Positions 53,534 to 59,475 of a stretch of DNA of 64,000 bases are shown one piece after another (positions within the stretch are counted from its first letter, which is position 1; every line of letters starts with the position of its first letter). Made by a program: the position numbers and the translations under genes. The DNA lies in IMG/VR virus record IMGVR_UViG_3300032313_000840, positions 1 through 64,000 of that record, one strand, 5' to 3'. A model generated the notes under the pieces. That model made no database searches, was not told the DNA's origin, and worked only from the letters and a program-made list of their open reading frames with translations. Origin of the DNA: a virus.

Positions 53534-53562
53534 ATGGTAACACAGGATCCAAGGGAAGTCAA
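53534..53562 (-). promoter_or_regulatory. Sigma70-like promoter (leaderless)
   Basis: TTGACT (53562-53557), 17 nt, TACCAT (53539-53534), 6 nt, ATG at 53527. Confidence 0.85.
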
Positions 53563-53582
53563 GAGAAAGAGAAAATATATTT

Positions 53583-53665
53583 GGCGTCCCATAACGTCCT
53601 GTCCGGGCTACTATCAGGGGGCGCATAAAAATCAGATTCCCTCAGAGGGAATCTGATAGTAGCCC
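53583..53665 (-). repeat. CTACTATCA composite terminator element, copy 4
   Basis: GGCGTCCCATAACGTCC (53583-53599), GGGCTACTATCAG (53605-53617), hairpin ATCAGATTCCCTC/GAGGGAATCTGAT with T run on the minus strand, CTGATAGTAGCCC (53653-53665). Arms are 13-nt perfect inverted repeats. Confidence 0.9.
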
Positions 53666-53804
53666 AAAGAACATGACCCACCCTAAAGAGGATGGGTCAG
53701 AGGTTTTGGAGGCTCGGTTACCTCCATGCCTTCTCCCGTTGCAACCGGAAGAATTGGTTTCAGGGCCCAGACCTAGGCCAACGCTCAAGCCCATCCCGTA
53801 TTTT
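53666..53804. other. Non-coding spacer with stem-loop
   Basis: No ORF is seen. TGACCCA...TGGGTCA (53674-53699) forms a hairpin next to composite element 4. The rest, up to the stop of the gene at 53805, holds a short GGGCCCAGACCTAGGCC palindrome-rich stretch. Confidence 0.5.
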
Positions 53805-54104
53805 TTAGTTCATGTTCAGCATCTTCTCCGTCTTGCGAGAGTATGCTCCGATCCCGTCGATCTTATCCTCACCGATCAGGATCCAGTCCTTCTTGATGAT
53901 GTCGAAGGCGCAGATGTAGCCTTCGATGGTGTGACGAGCACCAGTCGGCAGGTTGCCTCCCAGTTGCTTGATGAACACGGGGTCAGTCGTGATCTCACGC
54001 GAGGTTGGGGTGCCGTCCTTCTTCCTGAACGACACAAAGAGCGTATCGTTGTTGGAGAGAGCAACGCGAAGAATCGTGGACATCGGAAGTTCGGTGGTGT
54101 TCAT
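53805..54104 (-). CDS. Small hypothetical protein
   Basis: This 99-aa beta-rich protein reads MNTTELPMSTILRVALSNND then FVSFRKKDGTPTSREITTDP and GYICAFDIIKKDWILIGEDK, a compact OB- or SH3-like pattern, unassigned. The start at 54104 is fixed by the promoter; upstream in-frame ATGs lie beyond it. Function unknown. Confidence 0.62.
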   Translation of the reverse strand: MNTTELPMSTILRVALSNNDTLFVSFRKKDGTPTSREITTDPVFIKQLGGNLPTGARHTIEGYICAFDIIKKDWILIGEDKIDGIGAYSRKTEKMLNMN

Positions 54105-54110
54105 GTGGGT

Positions 54111-54139
54111 ATTGTACCTTGTGTGAGTGCGAAAGTCAA
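54111..54139 (-). promoter_or_regulatory. Sigma70-like promoter (leaderless)
   Basis: TTGACT (54139-54134), 17 nt, TACAAT (54116-54111), 6 nt, ATG at 54104. Confidence 0.88.
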
Positions 54140-54165
54140 GTGGCGTGTAGATTTCTTTTAAACTT

Positions 54166-54193
54166 CCTCCCGGCCCCTTGCGGGGCCGGGAGG
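54166..54193 (-). terminator. GC-rich intrinsic terminator
   Basis: CCTCCCGGCCCC/GGGGCCGGGAGG with loop TTGC; on the minus strand followed by AAGTTTAAAAG. It ends the two-gene unit 54211-54867. Confidence 0.75.
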
Positions 54194-54210
54194 CTACATG
54201 CACCACCATG

Positions 54211-54600
54211 TTAGATCGGGAGGTTGACATTGCCGAACTGGGCGAAGTGACGGTTGAAGCATTCCGTCACGATGTTCTCAAGCGGCATGATCCTGACGCC
54301 AGTCTCCTTGAAGGAGGCGTCCGCTGCCTGTGCGTAGTAGGACACCGATCCGTCACGGATGTTGTCCACGAACTCCTGCCAGTCCAAACCCAGTTCCGTC
54401 ACGATCATGTAGACGAGGGTCTTTTCGGCATCGGTGAACCAGTCGAACGGCAGGGACACGGTGATCTCGCACAGGGCGAGGGCGGCGTTGATCTCGGCGG
54501 GTTCGTTCTTGAACTCCGGCGTCTTGTTGGCGGTCAGGACGAGGGAAACAACGAGGTCATCGATCTTGGCGAGGCGGACGGGCTTGGTGGTGTTCTTCAT
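54211..54600 (-). CDS. Hypothetical protein
   Basis: This 129-aa helical protein starts MKNTTKPVRLAKIDDLVVSL; contains EITVSLPFDWFTDAEKTLVY. AAGGA precedes the ATG, and it follows the gene at 54619 by 18 nt, with a similar MKN(S/T)TT start, as if the 5' ends were copied. Function unknown. Confidence 0.6.
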   Translation of the reverse strand: MKNTTKPVRLAKIDDLVVSLVLTANKTPEFKNEPAEINAALALCEITVSLPFDWFTDAEKTLVYMIVTELGLDWQEFVDNIRDGSVSYYAQAADASFKETGVRIMPLENIVTECFNRHFAQFGNVNLPI

Positions 54601-54618
54601 GGTGGTGTTCCTTGTGGG

Positions 54619-54867
54619 TTAGGCGGCGAGAATCTTCTTGATGCGTTCGTCAGCACGGCGGGACATATCGGCGTCCAGTTCACGGGCCTTCTTCGCCTCC
54701 TCCTTGATGCGGCACAGGAGATACTGCAGTCCTTGGAGGTCGTTTTCTTCCATGTAGTCTGCGATGCCCTCCAAGTAGAGGAGCGAGGAGGCGAGGTAAC
54801 CGTAGGCGTAGGCGTGGTCGTGGGTGACGGAGGCGGGGATCTTGACGGTGGTGGTGCTGTTCTTCAT
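54619..54867 (-). CDS. Small helical early protein
   Basis: This 82-aa protein reads MKNSTTTVKIPASVTHDHAY, with a long charged C-terminal helix (CRIKEEAKKARELDADMSRR). TACAAT lies six bases before the ATG. Function unknown. Confidence 0.62.
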   Translation of the reverse strand: MKNSTTTVKIPASVTHDHAYAYGYLASSLLYLEGIADYMEENDLQGLQYLLCRIKEEAKKARELDADMSRRADERIKKILAA

Positions 54868-54873
54868 GTCGGT

Positions 54874-54902
54874 ATTGTAACAGGTCGGGGTGCGAAAGTA
54901 AA
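54874..54902 (-). promoter_or_regulatory. Sigma70-like promoter (leaderless)
   Basis: TTTACT (54902-54897), 17 nt, TACAAT (54879-54874), 6 nt, ATG at 54867. -35 deviates at one base from the other copies. Confidence 0.78.
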
Positions 54903-54937
54903 GGGGGACAGAAAGAATATTTCGCTTTCTGTCCCCC
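54903..54937 (-). terminator. Intrinsic terminator
   Basis: GGGGGACAGAAAG/CTTTCTGTCCCCC, 13-bp stem, after the gene at 54949-55212 on the minus strand. Confidence 0.75.
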
Positions 54938-54948
54938 CATGCAGGGGT

Positions 54949-55212
54949 TCAGGTGAGCGGGATTCCGTACTTCGCCTCAAGGGCTTCCTTCATGCCGGCG
55001 AGAACCTTCTCGCGGTTGCCCTTCAGACCGTACTCCTTCTTGGCGAGAGCGTAGCAGGAGACGCCACGGGTCAGGCGCATCGGGGTGCCACGGGCTGCGG
55101 TCTTGATTTCGAACTTCAGACCGTTGTAGATCATCAGTTCCCGGTAGGCGCAGATCTGTTCGGGGGTGTCGAGCATGATGCCGCCGTCGTTGTTGTTGGT
55201 GGTGCTGTTCAT
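54949..55212 (-). CDS. Small hypothetical protein
   Basis: In this 87-aa protein, the first 15 residues are Asn/Ser/Thr (MNSTTNNNDGG), then a compact basic domain (CYALAKKEYGLKGNREKVLA, ending EAKYGIPLT). The layout of the last 40 residues hints at a small helical nucleic-acid binder. The start at 55212 is set by the promoter. Function unknown. Confidence 0.62.
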   Translation of the reverse strand: MNSTTNNNDGGIMLDTPEQICAYRELMIYNGLKFEIKTAARGTPMRLTRGVSCYALAKKEYGLKGNREKVLAGMKEALEAKYGIPLT

Positions 55213-55218
55213 GCGTAC

Positions 55219-55247
55219 ATTGTAACACACCTCGGTTGAAATTGCAA
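55219..55247 (-). promoter_or_regulatory. Sigma70-like promoter (leaderless)
   Basis: TTGCAA (55247-55242), 17 nt, TACAAT (55224-55219), 6 nt, ATG at 55212. Confidence 0.82.
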
Positions 55248-55267
55248 ACGCAAAGAAAGAAATATTT

Positions 55268-55358
55268 GGCGTCCTATAACGTCCACTGGGCGGCGGGCTA
55301 CTATCACGCGCCGTCCAATAAAAAATCAGGAAGTCCCTAGGGACTTCCTGATAGTAGC
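55268..55358 (-). repeat. CTACTATCA composite terminator element, copy 5
   Basis: GGCGTCCTATAACGTCC (55268-55284), GGGCTACTATCA (55295-55306), hairpin ATCAGGAAGTCCC/GGGACTTCCTGAT with a six-T run on the minus strand, CTGATAGTAGC (55348-55358). Confidence 0.9.
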
Positions 55359-55499
55359 TCAGCCCTCGCTGGCCACTTCCCTTTTCCCCTCCCTCCGCGC
55401 CTTCCGGGGGTCCCGGCTCTTCTTGCCCCAGGTTTTGGAGCGAAGCCGGATTCCCTCCCGGAAGGCGTCATGGACGAATTTGGCTGGGCGGTGGTTCAT
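55359..55499 (-). CDS. Small very basic protein (46 aa)
   Basis: This protein reads MNHRPAKFVHDAFREGIRLR, then SKTWGKKSRDPRKARREGKR; about one third Arg/Lys. It starts in an ATGA overlap with the 188-aa gene upstream. Its stop sits directly at composite element 5. Likely nucleic-acid binding by composition; no family. Confidence 0.55.
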   Translation of the reverse strand: MNHRPAKFVHDAFREGIRLRSKTWGKKSRDPRKARREGKREVASEG

Positions 55500-56062
55500 T
55501 CGGCCTTCCCCCGAACGATGATCCACAGCAGGGCCTGCAGCGTGGCGGGGGCCATGCACACGGCACCCGTTCCGGCGATGGTGCGGATCGCGTCCGCGAT
55601 GGCCCGGTACTCGGTCGCGTTGGGCGCATCCTTGCCCAGTCCCGCAGCGCGGCACATCCACACATCCACGACCACCGCGTCACGGTCTCCGGCGATGGCA
55701 CGTGCGAACGCGTTGGTCTTCGGGCCGCGCAGGCCGTTGAAGCCCTGCCGGACGCATCGGTCGGCAGCGTCCACGTGGGAGCGGAGACCCTTCGGCGTGA
55801 TGCCCTGCGCGTACTGGTATGCCTTAGCCTTGTTGTGCGCCCACGTCACGCGGGGCGAGAATGCGGACACAACGGACGCGGACACTTCCATGCTCCACTC
55901 GGGGCGCAGTACGCGCAGCGACTCCGCGAAGTCTCCGGCCTCAACGTACCACTTCTGCGCGGCAGCGTAGTCGAAGAGGGTAGCCGATGCGAGGTGGCTG
56001 ATGAAGGATTCGATGGCGCGGGTGCGGACGGTTTCGTAACGGTTGGTGTGGGTGGTGCTCAT
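55496..56062 (-). CDS. Phage protein with helix-hairpin-helix-like pattern
   Basis: In this 188-aa protein, VSAFSPRVTWAHNKAKAYQY, GLRGPKTNAFARAIAGDRDA and VVVDVWMCRAAGL form the pattern of a conserved actinophage/phage family (DUF7178-like) that resembles HhH DNA-glycosylase cores, with an Asp after the GPKTxAF loop. The biochemical role is unknown. MSTTHTNRYETV is the N-terminus of the promoter-defined start; GC-rich coding. Confidence 0.65.
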   Translation of the reverse strand: MSTTHTNRYETVRTRAIESFISHLASATLFDYAAAQKWYVEAGDFAESLRVLRPEWSMEVSASVVSAFSPRVTWAHNKAKAYQYAQGITPKGLRSHVDAADRCVRQGFNGLRGPKTNAFARAIAGDRDAVVVDVWMCRAAGLGKDAPNATEYRAIADAIRTIAGTGAVCMAPATLQALLWIIVRGKAE

Positions 56063-56068
56063 GCGTAC

Positions 56069-56097
56069 ATTGTACCATGCCATGCCGGCTATGTCAA
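56069..56097 (-). promoter_or_regulatory. Sigma70-like promoter (leaderless)
   Basis: TTGACA (56097-56092), 17 nt, TACAAT (56074-56069), 6 nt, ATG at 56062. Confidence 0.88.
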
Positions 56098-56128
56098 TGG
56101 GTGGGGGCGGAATATTATAAATTCTTTC

Positions 56129-56223
56129 GCGTCCCATAACGCATCCAGGTGGGCCGGCTACTATCAGGCTCACCGCGTCCAGTCCCATAACATCAGCGGC
56201 CTCTGAGGCCGCTGATAGTAGCC
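56129..56223 (-). repeat. CTACTATCA composite terminator element, copy 6
   Basis: GCGTCCCATAACGC (56129-56142), GGCTACTATCAG (56156-56167), a second GTCCCATAAC (56182-56191), hairpin ATCAGCGGCCTC/GAGGCCGCTGAT, CTGATAGTAGCC (56212-56223). No T run follows the hairpin here. Confidence 0.85.
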
Positions 56224-56314
56224 CCGCCCCATAAACAACCTAGCCCCGAACGAATCGGGGCAGGGACGAATCCTTTTCGGTTGGTACGAGCACCACCTCG
56301 TTAGTTTATTGAAA
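56224..56314. other. Non-coding spacer with two stem-loops
   Basis: No ORF is seen. CCCCGA...TCGGGG near 56245-56262 and ACGAG...CTCGT near 56286-56302 form hairpins between the tRNA-like sequence and composite element 6. Confidence 0.5.
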
Positions 56315-56398
56315 GCGTAGTGGAGGACTTGCACCTCTGTTGCTCTGTATCAGATTGCTTTGATCAAAGCAACCCTAGCAGCCTGACGCTGGCTACGC
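56315..56398 (-). other. Aberrant tRNA-like structure (loop reads GAT)
   Basis: Minus strand: GCGTAG at the 5' end pairs with CTACGC at the 3' end. A CAGC/GCTG arm with a 5-nt loop occupies the D position. Stem TTGCT/AGCAA closes loop TTGATCA (anticodon GAT), and GAGG/CCTC closes a T-like loop TGCAAGT. The D loop is too short and lacks GG. It may be a degenerate or specialised tRNA. Confidence 0.4.
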
Positions 56399-56407
56399 GA
56401 AGTTTGG

Positions 56408-56638
56408 TTATTTGCGAGTGTTGCCCCGGTGGCCGTAGGCCACAAACAGAATCCCATCCGGGCTTCCTGCGAACAGCATCGTGAAGAAGCAGAGGAAGCA
56501 GGTGGAGGGCAGGAGCGCCCACCACAGCCATGCGTGGGGAGCGGGTTGGGTCAGCGCCCAGACCATCACGCCCGAAACGAATGAGCCGAGGAGGATGACG
56601 AGGGCAGAGAAGAGACGATTGCGAATGGTGGTGTTCAT
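56408..56638 (-). CDS. Small two-span membrane protein
   Basis: This is a 76-aa protein with hydrophobic segments at about residues 9-29 (LFSALVILLGSFVSGVMVWA) and 36-58 (WLWWALLPSTCFLCFFTMLF) and a basic C-terminus. It starts MNTTIRN after a leaderless promoter. The tRNA-like sequence begins 10 nt after its stop. Function unknown; envelope target likely. Confidence 0.65.
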   Translation of the reverse strand: MNTTIRNRLFSALVILLGSFVSGVMVWALTQPAPHAWLWWALLPSTCFLCFFTMLFAGSPDGILFVAYGHRGNTRK

Positions 56639-56644
56639 GTCGGT

Positions 56645-56673
56645 ATTGTATCAGTTCGTGGTGCGTATGTCAA
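56645..56673 (-). promoter_or_regulatory. Sigma70-like promoter (leaderless)
   Basis: TTGACA (56673-56668), 17 nt, TACAAT (56650-56645; here followed by ACCGAC), ATG at 56638. Confidence 0.88.
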
Positions 56674-56689
56674 GTGCGCCGAAAGAAAT

Positions 56690-57037
56690 TTAGTGATTGT
56701 TCTCCGGGCAGTCCGCCGGGATCGCCACTTCGATAACGTCCTCAATAACGAAGGAGCGGATGCCGCCACGAGTGTAGTCGTAGTAGACGGTGACCGTGGC
56801 GTCCCAGTCGTTATCGCTCTTGGCGATGGCGATCTGCTCCATGCTATCACCGAACGCGGCGACAAGCGTGGGGTTCCGCGTGGCGAGCCGGCATTCGATC
56901 TGCCCGTTAGCCTTCTTGTAGGTGACCTGCACCCACCCGGAGGCGAGGAGGGACATCATGCGATCATGACGCTCGGAGAGAGTGCCCGTGAAGAAGGGGA
57001 GGACGATGCGCGAACGATTGGTGCGAGTGGTGCTCAT
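56690..57037 (-). CDS. Hypothetical early protein
   Basis: This 115-aa protein starts MSTTRTNRSRIVLPFFTG; beta-rich C-terminus (DATVTVYYDYTRGGIRSFVI). It is divergent from the gene at 57182, and both promoters carry the same 33-bp upstream sequence. Function unknown. Confidence 0.62.
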   Translation of the reverse strand: MSTTRTNRSRIVLPFFTGTLSERHDRMMSLLASGWVQVTYKKANGQIECRLATRNPTLVAAFGDSMEQIAIAKSDNDWDATVTVYYDYTRGGIRSFVIEDVIEVAIPADCPENNH

Positions 57038-57043
57038 GGCACC

Positions 57044-57072
57044 ATTGTACCATAGACTGCTGCTGATGTCAA
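57044..57072 (-). promoter_or_regulatory. Sigma70-like promoter (leaderless)
   Basis: TTGACA (57072-57067), 17 nt, TACAAT (57049-57044), 6 nt, ATG at 57037. Confidence 0.88.
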
Positions 57073-57159
57073 CCCTTCGGAAAGAAATTTCTCAAAGTTT
57101 GTTCTAGGACTCAGGAGCACCGCTACAGAAATTTCTTTCCGAAGGGTTGACATCAGCAG
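57060..57159. repeat. 33-bp perfect inverted repeat carrying two divergent promoters
   Basis: Arms 57060-57092 and 57127-57159 are identical in inverted orientation and each contains the TTGACA box plus about 20 bp upstream of it. The 34-nt centre is unique. It duplicates a complete promoter upstream region for the genes at 57037 (minus) and 57182 (plus). Confidence 0.88.
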
Positions 57160-57175
57160 AGAAGTATGCTACCAT
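57147..57175 (+). promoter_or_regulatory. Sigma70-like promoter (leaderless)
   Basis: TTGACA (57147-57152), 17 nt, TACCAT (57170-57175), 6 nt, ATG at 57182. Confidence 0.88.
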
Positions 57176-57181
57176 ACTCAC

Positions 57182-57454
57182 ATGAGCACCACCACCACCG
57201 ACCCGAACGAATTCGAACACTTCCCCTGTGACTGCCACCGCCCCGAGCACGCCTACACGGATTCGTTGTGCCCGATGTGCGAGGAGAACGCGGAGCGGGA
57301 GCGCGAGGCCAAGCGCGAGGCCCGCAAGGCGCAGGATGACGCGGAGCGCGATGCCGACAACGCGGCATTCGGTGCGGCCTGCGCGAGCATGAGCCCCGAA
57401 GACTGGGACGCGGACAACGACTGGCTAGCCAGCGCAGGATGGGGGGAAATGTAA
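57182..57454 (+). CDS. Small zinc-ribbon-like acidic protein
   Basis: In this 90-aa protein, CDCHRPEH and CPMC near the N-terminus form a possible zinc site, followed by a long charged helix (EREREAKREARKAQDDAERD) and an acidic Trp-containing tail. Very GC-rich. The promoter-defined start MSTTTTDPNE shares the MSTT N-terminus of its divergent neighbour. Function unknown. Confidence 0.65.
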   Translation: MSTTTTDPNEFEHFPCDCHRPEHAYTDSLCPMCEENAEREREAKREARKAQDDAERDADNAAFGAACASMSPEDWDADNDWLASAGWGEM

Positions 57455-57495
57455 CCCCTATGGGAAGCCCGTGACCTGCAATGCCTAGCCAACCT

Positions 57496-57530
57496 GCCGG
57501 CCCCCTCAGAGGGGGCCGGCAGTGTTATTA
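57496..57530 (+). terminator. Intrinsic terminator
   Basis: GCCGGCCCCC/GGGGGCCGGC with TCAGA loop followed by AGTGTTATTAT; between the two plus-strand genes. Confidence 0.75.
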
Positions 57531-57551
57531 TAGAAATCTCTACCATGCAGG

Positions 57552-57580
57552 TTGCAATGCGCGGCCTGGTGTGGTATCAT
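57552..57580 (+). promoter_or_regulatory. Sigma70-like promoter (leaderless)
   Basis: TTGCAA (57552-57557), 17 nt, TATCAT (57575-57580), 6 nt, ATG at 57587. Confidence 0.8.
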
Positions 57581-57586
57581 ACCTGC

Positions 57587-57829
57587 ATGAGCACCACTCA
57601 GAACAACACGGCTGAAACCTCTCGCCCCTGCTGCTGCGTTTGCGGCGCTGATCACGTGGACGATAACGTTCGCGCTACCGAGTATGGCGCCATGTGCGTC
57701 ATGTGCGTTGAGGATGTTCGCGCAGACATGTGCGCGGACGCGCATGAGCGCGACATGGGCGACTGCTACTGGGACCGCGTTCGTGAGTGTGACTCGGATG
57801 CCTACGCGGACTCAATAGACCGGGACTAA
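57587..57829 (+). CDS. Small Cys-rich zinc-finger-like protein
   Basis: This is an 80-aa protein. CCCVCGADH and CVMCVED form two closely spaced zinc-ligand pairs, followed by an acidic His/Cys/Asp-rich tail (ADAHERDMGDCYWDRVRE). The start at 57587 is set by the promoter rather than an upstream in-frame ATG. Function unknown; RNA-polymerase or DNA-binding zinc proteins of this size are common in phages. Confidence 0.65.
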   Translation: MSTTQNNTAETSRPCCCVCGADHVDDNVRATEYGAMCVMCVEDVRADMCADAHERDMGDCYWDRVRECDSDAYADSIDRD

Positions 57830-57869
57830 CCCTCCCGCAAACAAATCAAATAAATTTCCACCGACCCCC

Positions 57870-57898
57870 TTGCAACCGAGGGGGCGGTGTGTTACAAT
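57870..57898 (+). promoter_or_regulatory. Sigma70-like promoter (leaderless)
   Basis: TTGCAA (57870-57875), 17 nt, TACAAT (57893-57898), 6 nt, ATG at 57905. Confidence 0.85.
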
Positions 57899-57904
57899 AC
57901 GCGC

Positions 57905-58072
57905 ATGGAAAGCACCACCCACATCGAAGAAACCACCCGCCCCGTTGAGGTTCGCCTCGCCCAGCGCCCGAAGAATCTCGGGCCGGATGCTGCCTGGATC
58001 ACCGAGGAAGGCGTTGAGTACGCGGAGGCGCCAGACGAGGACACCTACTGGGACTGGTACTGGGGCCAGTAA
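57905..58072 (+). CDS. Small acidic early protein (55 aa)
   Basis: This protein reads MESTTHIEETTRPVEVRLAQ, with an acidic aromatic tail (YAEAPDEDTYWDWYWGQ). Its promoter and terminator frame a single-gene transcript. No family; Trp/Tyr/Asp-rich tails of this kind suggest a protein-binding inhibitor, an inference only. Confidence 0.62.
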   Translation: MESTTHIEETTRPVEVRLAQRPKNLGPDAAWITEEGVEYAEAPDEDTYWDWYWGQ

Positions 58073-58087
58073 CCCCCCAGCCCACCA

Positions 58088-58120
58088 GATGCCCCCCGCG
58101 AAGCGGGGGGCATCTTTATT
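58088..58120 (+). terminator. Intrinsic terminator
   Basis: GATGCCCCCCGC/GCGGGGGGCATC with GAA loop followed by TTTATTATT. It closes the GC-rich island. Confidence 0.85.
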
Positions 58121-58402
58121 ATTAGAGGTAGGGGGGAGGGGGGTATAGGGTAGGGGGGATGTGTCCGAGTAGTAATTTGGGTCCCATACACGGGGGGGTT
58201 ATCGGACGGGCTAGCCCCACCGACCCCTTCTAATTTTCTCTAATATTCTCAAAAAAACTTTTTGGCCACCAAATATCTCAAAAACCTTTTTGACCCCCTA
58301 TTGTCAAATACCTCACATATAATAAAAACTTTTTGGCCCCCCTAAGCCTCTCAAAGTCCATTTATAAAACGACTCCCTTTTTCAAAATACATGGAATGCC
58401 AT
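58121..58402. other. Non-coding boundary of the GC-rich island
   Basis: No gene is seen. It begins with G-rich runs (58128-58160), carries one GGTTATCGGAC motif (58197-58207) as in the 45-kb region, and then three copies of ACTTTTTGG/ACCTTTTTG-type sequence at 58257-58265, 58289-58297 and 58328-58336, each beginning a T-rich tract. Confidence 0.45.
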
Positions 58403-58433
58403 AAAAAAAATTTGGGCCCCCGAAGGAGCCCAA
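58403..58433 (-). terminator. Intrinsic terminator of the late minus-strand operon
   Basis: TTGGGCTCC/GGGGGCCCAA-type stem with TTCG loop and an eight-T run on the minus strand. Confidence 0.85.
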
Positions 58434-58461
58434 AAGTTTATTCAAAAATTTTTAAGTTATT

Positions 58462-58923
58462 TTATTGTCCTGGAGTTCTATAGACAGGAATGTTATCAGT
58501 TGGATTGCTGTCATGCTTAGCAGCAGAACCACCAAGTCTTTCTTGTGCACCCATCATTCCTCTTGCAATCTCTGCCTGTCCTGCGGGAGTTTGTGAGTAG
58601 GCTTCAATTCTTGCTCTGGTTGCTGCTTCACGCTCAGTACGTCTGGCTGCATTCTCGGCTCTTGAATGTTTTGCATACTCATCCATGTTGGCAAATGGCT
58701 TTTGGCCTGCCTTGGTTCTGCGGGCGTTTACTTCACCAAGTTGTCTGGCTAGTTCGGCTGCTTTCTGTTCGGGAGTCATGGCTTTTCTTTCAGCAGCCAT
58801 TTCTTTGTGAATGCTGCTGTCTCCAGCATAGCCGGATGTTTCATTGAGAATATTCTCAAGATGGTTTACTTTGGCTTGTAGTTGTTCGCAGAGATTCTTG
58901 TAGTAATTTGTTAGGTAATTCAT
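58462..58923 (-). CDS. Late protein with coiled-coil delivery-like N-terminus
   Basis: This is a 153-aa protein. The N-terminus MNYLTNYYKNLCEQLQAKVN, continuing HLENILNETSG, is nearly the same as that of the protein starting at 61379 and related to those at 35600 and 61408. The rest is Ala/Arg/Glu-rich helix with no known motif. I N E T at residues 26-29 resembles a prohead-protease site. It follows the gene at 58943 by 19 nt with AAGAAAG upstream. Confidence 0.65.
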   Translation of the reverse strand: MNYLTNYYKNLCEQLQAKVNHLENILNETSGYAGDSSIHKEMAAERKAMTPEQKAAELARQLGEVNARRTKAGQKPFANMDEYAKHSRAENAARRTEREAATRARIEAYSQTPAGQAEIARGMMGAQERLGGSAAKHDSNPTDNIPVYRTPGQ

Positions 58924-58942
58924 AAATTTATTCTTTCTTGTT

Positions 58943-59431
58943 TTAGCGTAGGCGAATGTTAGATGGCTTTCTTCCTTGAGCGAAGAAATTTGCAGTCATT
59001 TCTGATGGTGTTGGAAATGGTCTTTGTAAGTTTCCAGAAAATTGATTTTGCTGTTGGGCTGATTGGACTTCTTCTGAAGAACCTTGATCATCCATGTCAG
59101 GACCATCAAAGTTGTCTGGATCCATGTTGTCACCCCATGGTTTTTCTGTGGGAAGCTGACTGAGCTTTACACCAGTCTTGATGCCTTGTGCTTCAAGTGG
59201 CATGGTAAGATCTTCGATTCCGGGCTTGAGTGCACCTGCTTGTGCAAATTTTGTATGAGCGGCTAGTGCGCCTTTGTGTCCGGGAAGTTGATTCAGTCTT
59301 GCTGCGTCTGTTTCCAATCTTCCGAGTCTTTCTGTTCTCTTTGCAAGTTCTTTCTGCATCATTGCAGTGTCACCTGTATCAAGTGCCTTCTTCAACCCGG
59401 ATTCCTGTAGATATTGAATGAATGATTTCAT
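58943..59431 (-). CDS. Late protein with capsid-targeting-like N-terminus
   Basis: This is a 162-aa protein. MKSFIQYLQESGLKKALDTG matches the MKSFxxxLxE leader of genes at 39677 and 43362, with L-Q-E at residues 8-10. The remainder is charged and partly disordered, ending in SNIRLR. GATAAATA five bases upstream of the ATG decides the start at 59431. Probably packaged in the prohead. Confidence 0.65.
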   Translation of the reverse strand: MKSFIQYLQESGLKKALDTGDTAMMQKELAKRTERLGRLETDAARLNQLPGHKGALAAHTKFAQAGALKPGIEDLTMPLEAQGIKTGVKLSQLPTEKPWGDNMDPDNFDGPDMDDQGSSEEVQSAQQQNQFSGNLQRPFPTPSEMTANFFAQGRKPSNIRLR

Positions 59432-59436
59432 GAAAT

Positions 59437-59444
59437 TATTTATC
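59437..59444 (-). promoter_or_regulatory. T4-type late promoter
   Basis: GATAAATA on the minus strand, five bases before the ATG at 59431. Confidence 0.75.
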
Positions 59445-59475
59445 AAAACCGAAAAATTGGAGGGGTGGCGGGTGG

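Noticed and set aside
54178-55239. 353-codon open frame on the plus strand
   Set aside because: It runs antisense through four small minus-strand genes, each with own promoter; Gly/Val/Asp-rich and without domain.
45925-56223. CRISPR-like array from repeated CTACTATCA units
   Set aside because: Copies are kilobases apart, each is an inverted pair around a hairpin, and there are no spacers of constant length.
57905-58072. Anti-CRISPR assignment for the small acidic proteins
   Set aside because: Acidic composition and small size alone do not support it; no known family is recognised and no helix-turn-helix regulator follows.
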